From Streptomyces marincola (lineage in GTDB: Bacteria; Actinomycetota; Actinomycetes; Streptomycetales; Streptomycetaceae), in the NCBI RefSeq assembly GCF_020410765.1, contig NZ_CP084541.1, positions 1,979,001-2,043,000 of the forward strand: a DNA stretch of 64,000 bases, in the 5' to 3' direction. Both the position numbers and the translations under genes were made by a program. Positions 18,178 through 25,487 of this stretch are shown here, one piece after another (positions within the stretch are counted from its first letter, which is position 1; every line of letters starts with the position of its first letter). A model generated the notes under the pieces. That model made no database searches. It was not told the origin of the DNA and saw only the letters and a list, made by a program, of their open reading frames with translations.

Positions 18178-18208
18178 GGGAGCCGCCGCGGGGGCGGGCG
18201 GGCTCCCG
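18178..18208. terminator. Candidate bidirectional terminator
   Basis: Between the convergent rtcB and fkbM-type genes, GGGAGCC and GGCTCCC form a 7-bp stem around a GC-rich loop. GC hairpins without T-tracts between converging genes are common terminators in actinomycetes. No further evidence. Confidence 0.35.
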
Positions 18209-18236
18209 GCGCCGGGCGCGGCCGGGACCGCGCGGC

Positions 18237-18992
18237 TCACCCGGCGGCGCGGGTGCCGCTGACCATGTAGGTGCGGATCTCCGGCGGGAGCAGCGGCGAG
18301 GGCTGTACCCGCGTGGTCATGCCGCGGGACTCCAGCAGGCCGACCACGTCCTTCAGCTGGTTGTCGAGGTCCTGCACCTCAAGGATCGTCTGCTGGACGA
18401 GGCCCCAGTGCTCGTCGTCGATGCCGCGCAGGACGTCGAGTTCGGCGCCTTCGACGTCCACCTTGAGCAGGTTCACGGTGCGGCCCTCCGCGAGGAAGGA
18501 GGAGAGCCGTTCCACCGTCGCCCGCACCGGGCGGCCCGTGTGGCCGTGGGCGACCTCGTCCGGCGGGAAGTCCCGGGACAGGACCGCGATCTGGAGTTCC
18601 TTGTCCTCCGGGTAGCGGGTCGAATTCCCGGGCATGGCCGGGTAGTAGGTGAACTCCACGCCCTCCTCGCGGTGTGCGCCCAGGGCGCACTGGGTGACGT
18701 GGAAGTCGGCCAGGTCATGCAGCTCCGCGTTCTTGCGCAACGCCTTGGCCACTTCGGGCATTGGTTCGAAGGCGTGGATTTCCGCCTTCGGGTACCTGCT
18801 GCGGACGAAGAGCGAGAAAAGCCCGACATTGGCTCCGACGTCGAACACCAGGGCGTTTTCCGGTAGTCGGATGTCGTCGTAGCACCCCAGGTTGAAGATT
18901 TCCTCGTGCTGCCAATGCGCCTCACCCTCGGCCTCGTTGGGCACCCACAGGTTCAGCTGACCGGCCAACTCGATGAGCAGCAAACCGTCCAC
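18237..18992 (-). CDS. FkbM family methyltransferase
   Basis: A 251-residue SAM-dependent methyltransferase. Motif I is VFDVGANVGLFSLFV, followed by the acidic loop IHAFEPMPEVA and the FkbM-specific block NLLKVDVEGAELDVLRGID with ILEVQDLD. FkbM enzymes usually O-methylate sugars or natural products. The GTG at 18992 is selected for its upstream GGAGGG; a longer frame extends to 19115 but lacks a ribosome-binding site. The same-strand neighbour upstream (19140-20501) is a DUF6271-like, glycosyltransferase-like protein, 147 bp away, so the two may modify the same molecule (inference). Confidence 0.9.
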   Translation of the reverse strand: MDGLLLIELAGQLNLWVPNEAEGEAHWQHEEIFNLGCYDDIRLPENALVFDVGANVGLFSLFVRSRYPKAEIHAFEPMPEVAKALRKNAELHDLADFHVTQCALGAHREEGVEFTYYPAMPGNSTRYPEDKELQIAVLSRDFPPDEVAHGHTGRPVRATVERLSSFLAEGRTVNLLKVDVEGAELDVLRGIDDEHWGLVQQTILEVQDLDNQLKDVVGLLESRGMTTRVQPSPLLPPEIRTYMVSGTRAAG

Positions 18993-19139
18993 GGACCCTC
19001 CAGTCGAAAGACGTCGTCCGATATCATTCCCCGCTTTCGGGAGAACGACCGGACAGGACTCAAGCGCCGGGCCGCGGCTCGGCCGGTGAATTGCGGAGCC
19101 GCCGGAAGGCGCCACCGGAAGGCGGCGCCGTGCGGCGGC

Positions 19140-20501
19140 TCACCCCCGCAGTGCGGGCGCGATCTCGGAAAGGTCCAGGCTTTTCGCCCGCTCGATGATC
19201 CCGGGCCAGCGGTCGAGGAGCAGCCGGTGCGTCGCGTAGTCCTCGTCGACCTCGCGCACGTACCGCTCGGCGTTCTCCGCCAGGTGCCTGCCGATGCGCG
19301 CGTACCGTTCGTCGAACGGGATCAGGATCTCGTTCGCGAGCGCCGTGATCCGCGCCGCCCGGCCGGCGGGGTCGGCGCCTGGCAGCGCGCCGACCGCGCG
19401 GCCGATCGCCGCGCGCAGTTCCGCCGGGATCAGCTGCGGCGCGGCGGCGTCGGCGCGGCCGACGGCGCCGGGCTCGTACAGCGGCCCGTAGCTGTTGAAG
19501 TAGTCGGCGAACCGGGCGATGCCCTCCCAGTAGAGCTGCTTCTGCTCGGGCACGAAGCGCCCGGAGTGGTACTCGTGGAACACCGCCCTGGTGTGGTGCA
19601 GGGCGGGGATGCCCAGCGCCATCGCCAGGTCGAACCCGAAGTAGTCGACGGCCAGGTTGTTGTCGCTCGGCACGCTGGGCAGCAGTTCGTGGATTCTGGT
19701 GACCGCCACGTTGCCGCAGTCGGGGTCGGCGCCCTCGTTGGGCGCCAGGCGCAGCGTGCGTTCGTCCCGCCCGTCGTACACCTGCTCGGCGGGGAACACC
19801 TCCTCCACCAGCGCGGGCACGTCCTCCGGATCGAAGCCGAGGATTTCGTAGAGCCGGTTGACGATGCCGTACGACCGCGCGGCGAAGTCCTTGACGTCGA
19901 GGTTCCATTCGCCGAAGTAGTTGCCGCCCACGACGCAGACCGGCGCGTCGTCGACGGCCGCGCCGTGGCCCTCCGGCCTGGCCGCGTCGACGTCGCCGAC
20001 GCGTCGGCCGAGGTACGCCAGCTCCACCTCGATCGGGAGGGCGCCCGCGGCCTCGGGGACCTCCTCCCGCAGCAGCCGCGTGTCGGAGTCGCGGCGGTGC
20101 AGGGCGTCGGCGCCGAACGAGGCGGTCATCAGGAACAGCTTGTTCATCGCCGTCCCGTAGTTGCGCCGCGGGGAGCGGAACATGTCCTTGACGACGTCGG
20201 GCTCGTCGCGCAGCAGTGCGTCGAAATAGGCGTGCTGGAGGTCGAGCGTGAGGTGGTGGATGCGCTGGTCCGGGTTCTCGCGGGCCAGTTCCGCCAGGGT
20301 CTCGGCGTTGGTGCGCACGGACGGCCCCCGGTCGGTCTCCGACACCACCAGGGGGATCGACCTGCCGGCCCGTTCCCTGGCGAAGTCGAGTTCCGCGAGG
20401 TAGCTGGTCGCCGCGCGCGAGCAGTCCCGGTTCGTGGGGATGAAGAACACCGAGGAGGCGAAGGCGGGTTCTGCGACGTGGTGAGGGGGGATCGCGTTCA
20501 T
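19140..20501 (-). CDS. DUF6271-like protein with glycosyltransferase-like N-terminus
   Basis: A 453-residue cytosolic protein with no signal peptide. The N-terminus (FFIPTNRDCSRAATSYL, then IPLVVSETDRGP) resembles the first strands of GT-A glycosyltransferases. Later motifs include GGNYFGEWNLDVKDFAAR, DPDCGNVAVTRIHELLPS and NLAVDYFGFDLAMALG. I recall the family as DUF6271, found in actinomycetes with no proven function, and no reaction should be assumed. The ATG at 20501 follows a weak GAGAGAC; an in-frame extension to 20612 is unlikely. It is upstream of and probably co-transcribed with the FkbM methyltransferase gene. Confidence 0.75.
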   Translation of the reverse strand: MNAIPPHHVAEPAFASSVFFIPTNRDCSRAATSYLAELDFARERAGRSIPLVVSETDRGPSVRTNAETLAELARENPDQRIHHLTLDLQHAYFDALLRDEPDVVKDMFRSPRRNYGTAMNKLFLMTASFGADALHRRDSDTRLLREEVPEAAGALPIEVELAYLGRRVGDVDAARPEGHGAAVDDAPVCVVGGNYFGEWNLDVKDFAARSYGIVNRLYEILGFDPEDVPALVEEVFPAEQVYDGRDERTLRLAPNEGADPDCGNVAVTRIHELLPSVPSDNNLAVDYFGFDLAMALGIPALHHTRAVFHEYHSGRFVPEQKQLYWEGIARFADYFNSYGPLYEPGAVGRADAAAPQLIPAELRAAIGRAVGALPGADPAGRAARITALANEILIPFDERYARIGRHLAENAERYVREVDEDYATHRLLLDRWPGIIERAKSLDLSEIAPALRG

Positions 20502-20539
20502 GGTGGTCTCTCGTTCTCGGATGGGGCCGGCCGCTTCGG

Positions 20540-20890
20540 TCACGGTCGGCACGTGGGTCGCGGGACCGGGGGGCCTCGGGCAGCAGCCGGCCCGGGCAGC
20601 GAGCGCGCCCACCGCCCCGCCATCACCCCTCCGATGCCGTACGTGGCGTGGGCTCCCGAGAGCACCGGCCGCCCGAACGCCTTCTTCGCCACGACGGCCT
20701 GGGCGTCGGAGGCCGCACCGAAAGCACCGCCCGCCGTCGCGAGGAGGGTTGTCACGGCGGCGAAGACCAGCACGGTCGGCCCCGGCGGCGGGACCGCGGT
20801 GATCACGCAGGCGGCCACGATACTCACCCGGGTGACCGCGCGACTACCGAATTGGGTGAGGGCCCAGCCGGCCGGCAACGGTGCCGGTGA
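20540..20890 (-). pseudogene. MFS transporter fragment (relic)
   Basis: The minus strand encodes about 112 residues of a major facilitator transporter: LPAGWALTQFGSRAVTRVS, a hydrophobic helix, then ATAGGAFGAASDAQ and SGAHATYGIGGV. These match the second to fourth membrane segments of MFS drug exporters. The N-terminus and the remaining eight or so helices are missing, and the piece abuts the stop codon of the HelR gene. It is a decayed remnant, not a functional gene. Confidence 0.65.
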
Positions 20891-23122
20891 TCACCGGACG
20901 ATGCCCGCGGGACGCGGGCTCGTGAGGACGACCAGTTGCCGCGTCGCCCTGGTCATCGCGACGTAGCGGTCGACCGCGCCCTCGACCCCCTCACCGAACG
21001 CCTCCGGGTCGACGAGGACCACCAGGTCGAACTCAAGTCCCTTCGCCAGCGCGGGAGTGAGCGACCGCACCCGGTCCCTCGGCCGGAACTCCGGAGCACC
21101 GATGACGCAGGCGATCCCGTCCGGGTGCTCGTCGAGCCAGCCGTCGAGCACCGCGTCCAGGTCCGCGACGGAGCCGCGCAGGACGGGAACGCCCCCCTCA
21201 CGCACGGACACCGGCACGTTGGCGTCCGGGAGCACGGCCCTGATGACGGGCTCGGCCTCCGCCATGACCTCGGAAGGCGTCCGGTAGTTGACGCTCAGCG
21301 TGGCCACCTCGATCCGGCCGAACCCGACCCGTTCCAACCGGTCCCGCCACGACTCCGCGAACCCGCGCCTGGCCTGCGCCCGGTCCCCGACGACGGTGAA
21401 GCTGCGGGACGGGCAGCGCGCCAGCAGCATCTGCCACTCCGCGTCGGTGAGTTCCTGCGCCTCGTCCACGACGATGTGCGTGAACGGCCCGGCCAGCGGC
21501 TCCCGTTCCGCCCCCGGCAGCGCGGCCCCGTCGACCAGGCTGTCCTGGAGGTCGCGGCCGAGCAGCATCGTGACCGCGCCCTCTCCGTCGTCGTCCGCCG
21601 CGACCAGGCCGTCGATGACGTCGGCCATGCGCGCGCGTTCCGCGGCGGCCGAGGCGTGGCGCCGGCGCCTGCGCCGTTCCGCCTCCGGGTCACCGAGCCG
21701 CCGCCGCGCGGCGTCCAGCAGCGGCAGGTCGGACACCGTCCAGGGCGCGGTCGGCGCACGCCGCAGCTTCCTGGCGTCGTCGGGGCCGAGCCAAGGAGCG
21801 CACATCCGCAGGTAGGCGGGGACCGACCACAGGTCCGCGACGAGGTCGGCCGCCTCGATCAGCGGCCACGCGCGGCCGAGCGCCCCGGTCAGCTCCTCGT
21901 CCGCGAGCAGCGACCGCCGCAGCAGGCCGGGCGGAACGTCCTCGCCGAGCCTGTCGGACACGATCGCGACCAGCTCGTCCAGGACGCGCTCGCGCCCCTC
22001 GTTGTGCGGGGTCCCCGGCTCCACCGCGTCGAACGCCTCGGCCCAGTCCTCCGCACCCAGCCGGACGTCGGCCCAGTCGGTCGCGACCGTCACCTCGTCC
22101 TCGGGCGGCTCCTCGTAGAACCTGACGGCCCGCTCGATCGCCCGCACCATGCCGGCGGACGACTTGAGCCCGGCCACCTCCGGGTCGCTCTCGACCACCG
22201 CCCCCGCGCCCTCGGCGACGAGGTCGCGCAGCGTGCAGGTCCGCACCCCGTCCTCGCCGAGGCTGGGCAGCACGTCGGACACGTAGGCCAGGTAGGGCTG
22301 GTGGGGCCCGACGAACAGCACCCCGCCGCCGCGGTGGCCGAGCCGGGGATCGGAGTGGAGCAGGTAGGCCGCGCGGTGCAGGGCCACGACCGTCTTCCCC
22401 GTGCCGGGACCGCCGTCGACGACGAGGGCGCCGCGCGACCCCGCCCGGATGACGGCGTCCTGATCGGCCTGGATGGTGGCGAGCACGTCCCGCATCCGGT
22501 CCGAGCGGCTGCCGCCGAGGCTCGCGATGAACGCCGACTGGTCGTCGAGCGCGGCGTGCCCTTCGAGCCCGTCCGCGGTGAACACCTCGTCCCAGTAGTC
22601 GCTCACCCGGCCGCCGCTCCACCGGTACCTGCGGCGGCTCGCCAGGCCCATCGGGTCGGCGTGGGTCGCCGCGAAGAACGGCTCGGCCGCCGGGGCCCGC
22701 CAGTCGAGCAGCAGCCGGCGTCCCGCGCTGTCGGTGAGGCCGAGCCGGCCGATGTACACGCGCTCGCCGCCGTCGGCACCCACGATGTGCCCCAGGCACA
22801 GGTCGAGACCGAAGCGGCGCAGCGCGCGCAGGCGCCCGGTCAGCCGGTGGATCTCCGCGTCCCGGTCCATCGCCGCGCGGCCGAGGCCGCCCGGCGCCCT
22901 GCGCTCGGCGGCGAGCCGCGCGGTCACCTCGGCGACCGCCTCCTCCAGGCTCTCCGCGATGGCCGCGAAGTGCCGTTCGTCCTCGGCGATCAGCGCCGGG
23001 TCCGCCTTCCGCGCCAGGTGACCCGGCAGGTCGAACACACCGGTGGCCGCTCTCCCCACGGCGGCGCCCTCAGGACCGGGACCGTCCCCGCCCACCCCAT
23101 CGGACGACAAAAACATACGCAC
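20891..23122 (-). CDS. helR: HelR-type RNA polymerase-recycling ATPase (HelD family), rifamycin protection
   Basis: A 743-residue UvrD/Rep-like ATPase of the HelD class. The long N-terminal coiled-coil arm (residues about 45-110) precedes Walker A GGPGTGKTVVALH (about residue 240), Walker B-type HIVVDEAQELTD, VNYRTPSEVM and KGLEFDLVVLVDP. HelD proteins enter RNA polymerase and release stalled complexes; the Streptomyces HelR subgroup displaces rifamycins and gives tolerance (established for that family). A rifamycin-associated element lies 55 bp upstream, which strongly supports HelR and drug-inducible expression. Start GTG 23122 follows GAGGGG at 8 nt; ATG 23116 is the alternative. The flanks are relics of an MFS exporter and a VOC protein. 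Confidence 0.92.
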   Translation of the reverse strand: MRMFLSSDGVGGDGPGPEGAAVGRAATGVFDLPGHLARKADPALIAEDERHFAAIAESLEEAVAEVTARLAAERRAPGGLGRAAMDRDAEIHRLTGRLRALRRFGLDLCLGHIVGADGGERVYIGRLGLTDSAGRRLLLDWRAPAAEPFFAATHADPMGLASRRRYRWSGGRVSDYWDEVFTADGLEGHAALDDQSAFIASLGGSRSDRMRDVLATIQADQDAVIRAGSRGALVVDGGPGTGKTVVALHRAAYLLHSDPRLGHRGGGVLFVGPHQPYLAYVSDVLPSLGEDGVRTCTLRDLVAEGAGAVVESDPEVAGLKSSAGMVRAIERAVRFYEEPPEDEVTVATDWADVRLGAEDWAEAFDAVEPGTPHNEGRERVLDELVAIVSDRLGEDVPPGLLRRSLLADEELTGALGRAWPLIEAADLVADLWSVPAYLRMCAPWLGPDDARKLRRAPTAPWTVSDLPLLDAARRRLGDPEAERRRRRRHASAAAERARMADVIDGLVAADDDGEGAVTMLLGRDLQDSLVDGAALPGAEREPLAGPFTHIVVDEAQELTDAEWQMLLARCPSRSFTVVGDRAQARRGFAESWRDRLERVGFGRIEVATLSVNYRTPSEVMAEAEPVIRAVLPDANVPVSVREGGVPVLRGSVADLDAVLDGWLDEHPDGIACVIGAPEFRPRDRVRSLTPALAKGLEFDLVVLVDPEAFGEGVEGAVDRYVAMTRATRQLVVLTSPRPAGIVR

Positions 23123-23176
23123 GCGACGAACCCCTCATATCCCCAGGATCTGGCTCAGGCCAGTGATTGTGCGGCA

Positions 23177-23207
23177 CACCGGGGGCCTTGCCGCAAGCCC
23201 CCCGGTG
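23177..23207 (-). promoter_or_regulatory. Rifamycin-associated element (RAE)
   Basis: Two 14-base arms match at 13 of 14 positions around a central CCG. Read on the minus strand the core is GGGGGGCTTGCGGCAAGGCC followed by CCC. This is the inverted repeat known upstream of rifamycin-inactivating and helR genes in actinomycetes, and it lies 55 bp upstream of the HelR gene here. Confidence 0.9.
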
Positions 23208-23375
23208 CGCTATAGGTTGAGAGTGGCGAGGAGTTCCCCCGCCTCTTCCCGCGGCCCGCTCCGCCGCCTCCCCCGCGCCGTCGGGCACGACGGGCCCCGC
23301 ACCGCCGCCGACCCGGCTCCCTGCCACCCGTGCGCGGCTGCCGCACGCCACCCCGGGAATCGGGAATCACGCCAT

Positions 23376-23545
23376 GCGCTCTCACTCGACGCGGTGATCC
23401 TCGGCGTTCCCGAGGTGGAGGACGCGCGGGCGTTCTACGCCGCCGTGTTCTCCCGGCCTCCCCCGGCGCCGACGACCGCGGCCGGTACGCGCGGCCCGAC
23501 CCGCACGGAACCGGGCACCTCGCCCTGCGCCGGACCCGGGGATGC
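23376..23545 (+). pseudogene. VOC/glyoxalase-family fragment, frameshifted
   Basis: One frame reads LDAVILGVPEVEDARAFYAA, the start of a vicinal-oxygen-chelate (glyoxalase-like) domain. After a frameshift near 23450 the next frame continues GADDRGRYARPDPHGTGHLA. The C-terminal half is lost at the junction with the convergent exonuclease gene. Only about 60 residues remain, so this is a relic. The motif match is by eye and the fragment is short. Confidence 0.5.
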
Positions 23546-23547
23546 CG

Positions 23548-24141
23548 TCACAGGATTCCCTGGGGCAACGACGCCCCTCGGCCGCACAGGTGCCTGATGG
23601 CCGCGGCGAGGGAATGGCAGTCGAAAAGCGCCGAGTGCTCCTCGCCCGCGAACGGTCGCGGCAGACCGAGCACGTGCCACAAACGACCGGTGTTGATCCT
23701 TTTCGTCGCGGGTGCGAGGGCGTTCAGCCAGGGCCTGATACTGAGGAATTCGGCGTCGAGAAATCCGCTCTTGACCTCGTCGCCGCGCGCCCGTGCCCAG
23801 CCGACGTTCTCCCCGAGGACGACCATGTCGTTGCCGTAGGAGAGCACCGCCTGCCCGCGGCAGAACTCCAGGAAATCGCCGAGCGCCTCGGCCGGATGGA
23901 CGCCGTGGCGGTCCACGTCCTCCTGCCCGATTCCGGTGAGACCGGTGAAGTACTCCGACAGGCGCGGGTTGGCCACGGGCCTGACCAGTGCCTCGTGCGC
24001 CTCGACCACGGTGTGGGCGTCGTCGAGACGCAGGGCGCCGATCTGCACGATCTCGCGGAGCTGCCCGGGACCCGCCCAGTCCTGTTCGAGCGCCCCCGGC
24101 CAGGAGGTGAACTCAAGATCGCAGACAACGTAGGTCGGCAC
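23548..24141 (-). CDS. DEDDh 3'-5' exonuclease (RNase T / DnaQ fold)
   Basis: A 197-residue exonuclease. The Exo I motif is CDLEFTSWPG with the metal-binding Asp and Glu, followed by IVQIGALRLDD; Exo II lies around LSYGNDMVVL, and Exo III is HSALFDCHSLA with the His and Asp of DEDDh enzymes. The domain fills the protein, so it is a free-standing enzyme acting on DNA or RNA 3' ends. Its 3' end overlaps the relic of a VOC gene. No operon partner is evident. Related stand-alone exonucleases are common in actinomycetes and their substrates are mostly unknown. Confidence 0.85.
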   Translation of the reverse strand: MPTYVVCDLEFTSWPGALEQDWAGPGQLREIVQIGALRLDDAHTVVEAHEALVRPVANPRLSEYFTGLTGIGQEDVDRHGVHPAEALGDFLEFCRGQAVLSYGNDMVVLGENVGWARARGDEVKSGFLDAEFLSIRPWLNALAPATKRINTGRLWHVLGLPRPFAGEEHSALFDCHSLAAAIRHLCGRGASLPQGIL

Positions 24142-24427
24142 AGCGCATTCTCCTCACTCCGCGGTGGTCGCGCGATGCCGTCGGCCCGTGGCACCGGGGC
24201 GGCGCGGGTTCCGCCGATCCGGCCGCCGCCCGCCCCACGCCACTGTTCCCTCATTCGCCCCGCACTATCCCACGCGGCACACTTCTCGACGGGAACGCGC
24301 CACAATGGCGCATTCCCGCGCACCCGTTCGCGCCGCGTTCCGCCTGTCGGCAATGGCCGTGGCGCTGTCTTCCGAAGGGAACTGCCCGTTCACACAACGG
24401 TCGAATGCGAACACTATTTTGGCATTC
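24142..24427. other. Divergent intergenic region, no gene seen
   Basis: This 286-bp gap separates the exonuclease and the Tat-exported protein genes, which point away from each other. It must hold both promoters; TATTTT near 24415 is the only A/T-rich -10-like block ahead of the plus-strand gene. No coding or RNA feature is convincing. Confidence 0.4.
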
Positions 24428-25471
24428 ATGATCGATACGCAGCTGTCGCGCCGTTCCGTGCTGGGCGGGCTCCTCGGTGGAACCGCCGGAGCCGGGCTCG
24501 CCGGCCCGGCCTGGGCGCGCCGGCCGAGGCCGCTCCGTGTACTGATCGCCACCAACGAGCCCTGGGGCACCTACCACGTCGCCCCGATCCTCGACGAGAC
24601 CGCGCGCCGCGGCTGGGACCTCACCCAGCTCGTGCCCGACTACGCGGGCGTCGCGCCCGGCGACCCCGTCCAGGTCGCCACCCCCGCCGACGCGCCCGCC
24701 GCGGACCTGCTCGTGGTCACCGGCGCCGGCGACTGGCCGGCGGACTGCGCCGCGCTGTTCCGCCGACTGCCGCTCAACGCCTCCGCGCTCGCTTACCACC
24801 GTCCCACCGAGGCCCCGCGCGCCCATGAACTGCGGCGCCGCGTACGACTGTTCACCGCGTCCTCGGCGGCGGAGGGGCGGGCGTTCGCCGACTGCTTCGG
24901 CACCAGGCGCCCGGTGCGGGTGGTGGGCTCGCCGCAGACCGACGACCTCCCGGCCCGCCGCCCGGAACGCGACCTGGTCCTCGTCCTGACCAGCGTCACC
25001 CGCCCCGACCCGACCGGGGGCGCGGCGCCCGGCACCGAGGCGCTGCTCCGGTCGGCCGAACGCCTGGCCGCGGCGGGCAAACGCATCCTGGTCGGGCTGC
25101 ACCCGCGCGAGGACCGTTCGCTGTGGGAGCGGTACGAGATCAGCACCGTCCCCTCCGTGATCGCCTCGGCGCGCGCCGAGGCGGCGATCGGCATACCCGG
25201 CACGGTCTTCCCCCTGGTCGCCGCCGTCGGCACGCCGCTCGTCGGCTGCGTGGACCCCGGACTCGCCGTCCCCGACTACCTGTTGTCCGTCTGCTCCGCG
25301 CTCGTCGACGACCCGGCCGGGGCCCTGGACGCGGTGAGCGCCGCGCGGCTCCCCGAGCCCGCCGTCCTGTCCGACGCGGTGGGCCCGGTCGGCGGGTCGG
25401 CCGACCGCCTGCTCGACGCCTGGCGCGAACGCACGCCGGCCGGCCGCCCCGCCGCTCTCTCCGCCGCCTGA
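24428..25471 (+). CDS. Tat-exported protein of unknown function
   Basis: A 347-residue protein with a twin-arginine signal: RRSVLGGLLGG at residues 8-18, a hydrophobic run and a likely cut after PAWA. The mature part starts RVLIATNEPWGTYHVAPILD and contains repeated strand-turn patterns (DLLVVTGAGDWP, VRVVGSPQTDDLP, LVLVLTSVTRPDP, KRILVGLHPRED, EAAIGIPGTVFPLVAAVGTPLVG). The layout of two Rossmann-like halves resembles GT-B or CDP-glycerol transferase-like folds, but no catalytic motif is sure. The start is the ATG at 24428, shortly after TATTTT. It acts outside the cytoplasm; its substrate is unknown. Confidence 0.75.
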   Translation: MIDTQLSRRSVLGGLLGGTAGAGLAGPAWARRPRPLRVLIATNEPWGTYHVAPILDETARRGWDLTQLVPDYAGVAPGDPVQVATPADAPAADLLVVTGAGDWPADCAALFRRLPLNASALAYHRPTEAPRAHELRRRVRLFTASSAAEGRAFADCFGTRRPVRVVGSPQTDDLPARRPERDLVLVLTSVTRPDPTGGAAPGTEALLRSAERLAAAGKRILVGLHPREDRSLWERYEISTVPSVIASARAEAAIGIPGTVFPLVAAVGTPLVGCVDPGLAVPDYLLSVCSALVDDPAGALDAVSAARLPEPAVLSDAVGPVGGSADRLLDAWRERTPAGRPAALSAA

Positions 25472-25487
25472 CCGCGGGCGTCCCGGA

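Noticed and set aside
23155..23385. Small frames around the RAE as leader-peptide genes
   Set aside because: No ribosome-binding site or conserved peptide; the sequence is explained by the inverted repeat and the helR promoter.
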